Origin: Colletotrichum lupini
Lineage: Eukaryota; Ascomycota; Sordariomycetes; Glomerellales; Glomerellaceae
Assembly (NCBI RefSeq): GCF_023278565.1
Contig: NC_064675.1
Span: 4,092,001 to 4,156,000 of the forward strand
Direction: 5' to 3'
Length of the DNA: 64,000 bases
The position numbers and the translations under genes were made by a program. The notes beneath the pieces are model-generated. The model saw nothing but the letters and a program-made list of their open reading frames with translations. It made no database searches and was not told where the DNA came from. Below are positions 60,007-64,000 of the stretch, piece after piece (position 1 is the stretch's first letter; each line of letters starts with the position of its first letter).

Positions 60007-63000
60007 TGTGTGAGCTGTCTATAGAGAGAAACTTGGTATTGTGCGTTGTCGTGACAAGGTGAGGCAGCAGGAAGAGGAAAAAATTTTAATTCCCGAAGTG
60101 ACACGTCAAGACAGTGAGACTCTGGGGCGCGACGCGCGAGAAGACTTTTTTTTCCCTTCCCTCTTTGCGATTGTCTCTTCTCGCTTCCAGATTGAAATCC
60201 TTCAGCGGCGTTTCAAAGAACTGTTTACTTCCCAATTCAAGCTTTCCGCAATTCAACGGAGGCAGGTTGATAGGCGCTAGCTAGTTCATGCATGAAGGAG
60301 GTGACGGCGGGAGATTAGAAGAAGGCGGTCAAGCCAGCGCCCGGAAGTCAAGTAGGGCCGGAACGGGAAACGCGGTTGCAGACCTGCAGATTTGCCGTAT
60401 GGCTGCCCAGTGCAGGTGGGAGTTGGTGCGAGATGTGCCTTGTAAGTTGTGTGTGTGTTTGTGTAGGTATGTGTGCCCGTGTAAGAGAGAAAAGTTGGAT
60501 TGCGCAACGCCGCAAAGGTGTGTGTGAGTGGAGATGGCGAATAAGGTCGCAGAGGGCTACACCAACCCAGGCCTGCCATGGTAGCAGCCGGTGACATGGC
60601 CCAATAGCAGCAGACTGTTAAGACATCGATTGCATGACCAAGGCCTCACACTGAAGCAGCGGTGAAGACTGAAGAGGAAGCACTCAATTGTGGGCGATAT
60701 CAAGCGGCAGCGGCTGGAACGAGTCCGTCGTCCGCGGACCAGCCGACGCCAGCGGCAGAGTGGCTCTCTCTCAAGGCTCATGTAGCGAGTAGGTGGATGA
60801 ACATTTTGCGGCCGGACGGTGAACTCTGGGGCCGGAAAGGGGGGGCCGGCGGGAAGCTGGTCGCGAGTCCGTCGCGCATTGTCAGGCGGTCTGGTTCCCC
60901 ACCATCGTGAGAATTTGACAGTTCACCGATGAACTCGAGAGAAACGTAGAGAAGGTCGTCGTCCGGTCCTCGTACGGGCGTCGACGGACCCAAGGACGAT
61001 GTGCTCGGGTACCTTGCGTGGAGCACGCCGGCCTTGTCCCCAAATCCTTTCAACGGAACGCCTGGTTCAGGTCACCGGCCGAGAAGCCTAGGATTTGACA
61101 TCTTGGGTAGACCGCTTATGGGTATCGAGAACCCCGTATCTGCCCGAGATCTATTAAGCGGGATTCTAGAACCAAAACGAGCACGCCAGAAGAGACTGGA
61201 GCTATCTCTTAGCTTTGGTTGGAAGTTGGAGTTCCTGACAAGTTGACAGGTTGTAACTCTGGAAGTTGAGAGGGCAGATACAAGCGCTGCGGTTAACAAG
61301 GTTATTGGGCTGAAGTTCGAAGTGGCCAATGGTTTCCTCACTTTTTTCCTAGTCCGTTCGGGCCCGCTGATTGAACCTCTGACACACATGCCGTGCCCTT
61401 TTCGTGCAGTCTCATCGTTGCTGTCCTTCCATCCAATCGTGTTTCTCTGGGATATCAATCCCTGTCACATCTGTGTTCTCGTGGTACGACTATCTCCCTA
61501 CTTTACGAATACCAACGCCAGAATCCCGCAAGGGGCATGGGGAATCGGGATGCCACCGCAATGCAAACAAACATTGCCGAAACGAACTTGGAATGGAAAC
61601 GGCGACAGCAGCGTAGTCATCGCAACAGCAAGGGTCCAATGGATTGGTGCCTTGAATTGACAAGCCACACGACTTTTGGACCCCTTTGTTTTTCGGATGC
61701 TACTCTGCACGAGTAGATTGGCCTAGAGATGTTTCTGTCCGCATTCGAGCGTGTGGCAGTTGAGCCAGACTACCGCCAACTGCGCCATGCCGTTCTGAAA
61801 TTATGATGCTTGTCTTCTTCGGTCGATAAAGCTCGAGCTTCGGAGGCGTCCCGCTCTCACGAGCAACATGTTTCGCTGGCATTTGATGGTGATGGGCAGG
61901 CCACTAATATTGGTATGTGCCAATGGGCAAGCAGCGGATCGAGGCCGAGCAAGCGGGTGCGGACGGCGTGAATCTTGCCCAATGCCGAACGGACGCAAGA
62001 TGTACCCAATAATCACGATACGTCACGCCTTCTTCCATCTCCTTGCCATCGTGGATTCATCTGCCTTGACTGGCCTAATAGTCTGAGGGTCGAGATGCGT
62101 TTGCTGTCGTGCGCTAACACGTCCTCGTGCTAGAGTCCCAACGGTGTGAATCAACGGGAAAACCTAGAAGCATGATGGAAGAAAAAGCGCAGCGCACGGC
62201 CTGCTTCGTGGGATCTAGTTGCACCCGCGAGAACGAAGAAAGTCACGAATGAGCGAGGACGGAGACATACGGTGAGGAACTGGACCGCGTGGCCAAGGAA
62301 CGAACATCTCGCGGGCCTCGATAAACACGCGTGGCGGCATCACGGACCTCGGCTCTGGCCCGATTCTCGCCTCCGTAACACGCAAGTGACGGCGAGGTGG
62401 ATAAGCTTTGTTTTTCTGTTGGCCACACGTGCTTTCGCCGCCGCGGTAGCTTGACACATATTCTCACGAGCCTAGACAGATATTTGGGGCCAGAGATGTT
62501 GATAGAGCGGTATGAGTGACGGAGCGAAACATTATCTCATTACGGAGTTGATACGGTGGTCGAAACTAAAGTACTCCAGGACTCAACACTACTACATAGA
62601 CAACTCAATCTACCTGAAGAGTGACTTTGTGACACGCCTGACGGACTTAACGAGAGTCATCCCATTACGAACATCGTTGACATAAGTAACCACATGCTTC
62701 TATCACATCCTGAGTACGTGGTCAGACGTACGGATGCCCGGCGTTCATTCCCGTGAAGCTCGCCGCTCGCGGCGGCGGGGTTATCTCGAACGCCGGCGAC
62801 GATCCGTCGTACTCGCCCGCCAGTTCCGTGGTCCTACGCATCCATCACCCCATTCGTATTGCGGCCGACCAGTCACATTGGCCGGTTTACTCGCCAGCAA
62901 CGAAGTTACTGTTTTCCTGCCAGCCAGCCGCAAAAAGCAAAACACTTGCAAAACGCTCTAATTCATTGGGAAGGGGTTTGTATGGTTGGCTGGTGATGGT

Positions 63001-64000
63001 GGTGGTGGGGTGGTATCGTGGCATCTCTCATGTCCTTGGCAAGACATTCTGTCGCCTAAGCGAGGTCAGTTTCCTGTAGCCATTTTGGCCCATGTATCGC
63101 CAGATAGGACGGCAAGACGAGACAAGCCATGGAGGTCCATCAAACATTGAAGCGAGACATTGTAATCAGCTGTTATTCAGAGTTCTAGTCTGTTCCTCTC
63201 AGTCGATGGCTGCACCGCCTCTTAAGGCACTTGGAGCTGAGCCCTGGCTGGCACTTTACAAGCCCCCCCAATTGCCTGCAGTAATGAGCGTACTACGGCT
63301 TTGAGGCTTTCGTGGGTTCCTACGTCTCTCTCGTGGATAGTGGGGATCGATTTCTGGTGGCGGGGGATATTTCTTCAGTGTCATTCATCCAGCAGTGAGA
63401 CCACTATTGCCCGGTCACACGACCGAGTCGTTGGGGAACAGAGTGGCACCGGGGACGTGGAAATGCGTGGTGACTCGTGAGAAGCACACGAACGCCGACT
63501 GCGGCCCCCCATTTTCCGTTTGATGAGAAAGGAGGCCACGGTTACCCTCACTTTATGACTGATACCTTTACATGATTATCCGCGCCTTCATCACCGTCAG
63601 CCCGGTCTGCCGAACCATTGAGCTATGCCAGGGATGCGTTTCCACACCGTAGGAGTCAAGTTGGCAAACTCCGCGATTATTACGTCGTCTGGACGGCACA
63701 TACATACCGGCTGGGACTGTACACTTGTTCGCTTCCCGAGGTGCCCATACTTCCTACGAACCTTTTCATAAGAACCAATCTGGGTTAATGAGGGGATGAC
63801 GAAGAGCGTCAACCTCTGAAACACTCTCGAGGAGCGGCCGTGATCGGCATCAGCCAAGGCTCAGCGTCACGGGCGCTAAGTACACATAGCAAAAGCATCA
63901 GCCCTGAGCCTGTGAACTGTGTACTTTGTAGGGCCTCTTTGGGGTCCAGCCTTCGAGGTGAGGTGGCCTTGTGGGAGCACTGGGGGGTCACATCAGCGTT
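60007..64000. other. Intergenic right end, no gene recognised
   Basis: About 4 kb. The first 280 bp are the UTR4 5' flank. Elsewhere frames up to about 128 codons overlap one another on both strands without recognisable domains. tRNA-like snippets near 61745-61795 and 63600-63640 (minus strand) do not complete a cloverleaf. A gene extending past the right edge cannot be excluded. Confidence 0.5.

Noticed and set aside
60778..61053. 91-codon minus-strand frame with LLYVSLEFIGELSNSHDGGE
   Set aside because: Superficially protein-like, but no recognisable family, no plausible upstream exon or splice sites, and competing open frames on both strands.
61745..61795. Minus-strand ATGGCGCAGTTGGCGGTAG resembling a tRNA D-arm (A box)
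   Set aside because: No T-arm or matching acceptor stem follows; cloverleaf cannot be completed.
63596..63640. Minus-strand GGCATAGCTCAATGGTTCGG resembling a tRNA D-arm
   Set aside because: No B box or acceptor complement within tRNA length.

Overview
The window looks like nuclear DNA from a filamentous ascomycete, most likely a sordariomycete and plausibly Hypocreales. Evidence: short spliceosomal introns (mostly 48-120 bp) with fungal-type branch points (CTAAC/CTGAC-like), a WOPR-domain regulator of the Sge1/Ryp1/Wor1 type, an ERMES subunit Mmm1, and compact housekeeping genes separated by GC-balanced spacers. The taxon is inferred from protein character only. I assigned 14 protein-coding genes; 12 of them are multi-exon or single-exon housekeeping genes whose splice junctions I could place by reading-frame continuity.

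Layout. 1-3.5 kb: no convincing gene. 3.6-13.2 kb: a dense cluster of RCE1 (+), MMM1 (-), VPS45 (+), MTO1 (+) and CRD1 (-), three of whose products act in or on mitochondria. 14.1-15.4 kb: a single-exon WOPR transcriptional regulator (SGE1/RYP1/WOR1-like, -). 15.4-40.5 kb: a 25-kb stretch upstream of that regulator in which I find no protein gene. It holds a dense block of microsatellites and homopolymers (16.4-19.4 kb), a dispersed 8-mer TACGGATA, and a 777-bp terminal-inverted-repeat transposon with an 8-bp target duplication (35.6-36.4 kb). 40.5-43.3 kb: a 10-exon TDP1 gene (-). 43.3-46.3 kb: a gene-poor, more AT-rich spacer with only a weak decayed fragment. 46.3-60.0 kb: a second dense housekeeping block with an Edc1/PNRC-like decapping activator (-), RBX1 (+), SPC1 (-), a CorA/Alr-type Mg2+ transporter (+), TIM8 (+), ribosomal protein uL23 (-), BMT2 (+) and the enolase-phosphatase UTR4 (-). 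60.0-64.0 kb: no convincing gene.

The genes do not form a pathway or biosynthetic cluster. The outstanding feature is the contrast between two compact housekeeping blocks and the 25-kb desert lying directly 5' of the WOPR master regulator. That geometry suggests a large cis-regulatory domain or noncoding transcript(s), but the sequence alone cannot prove either.
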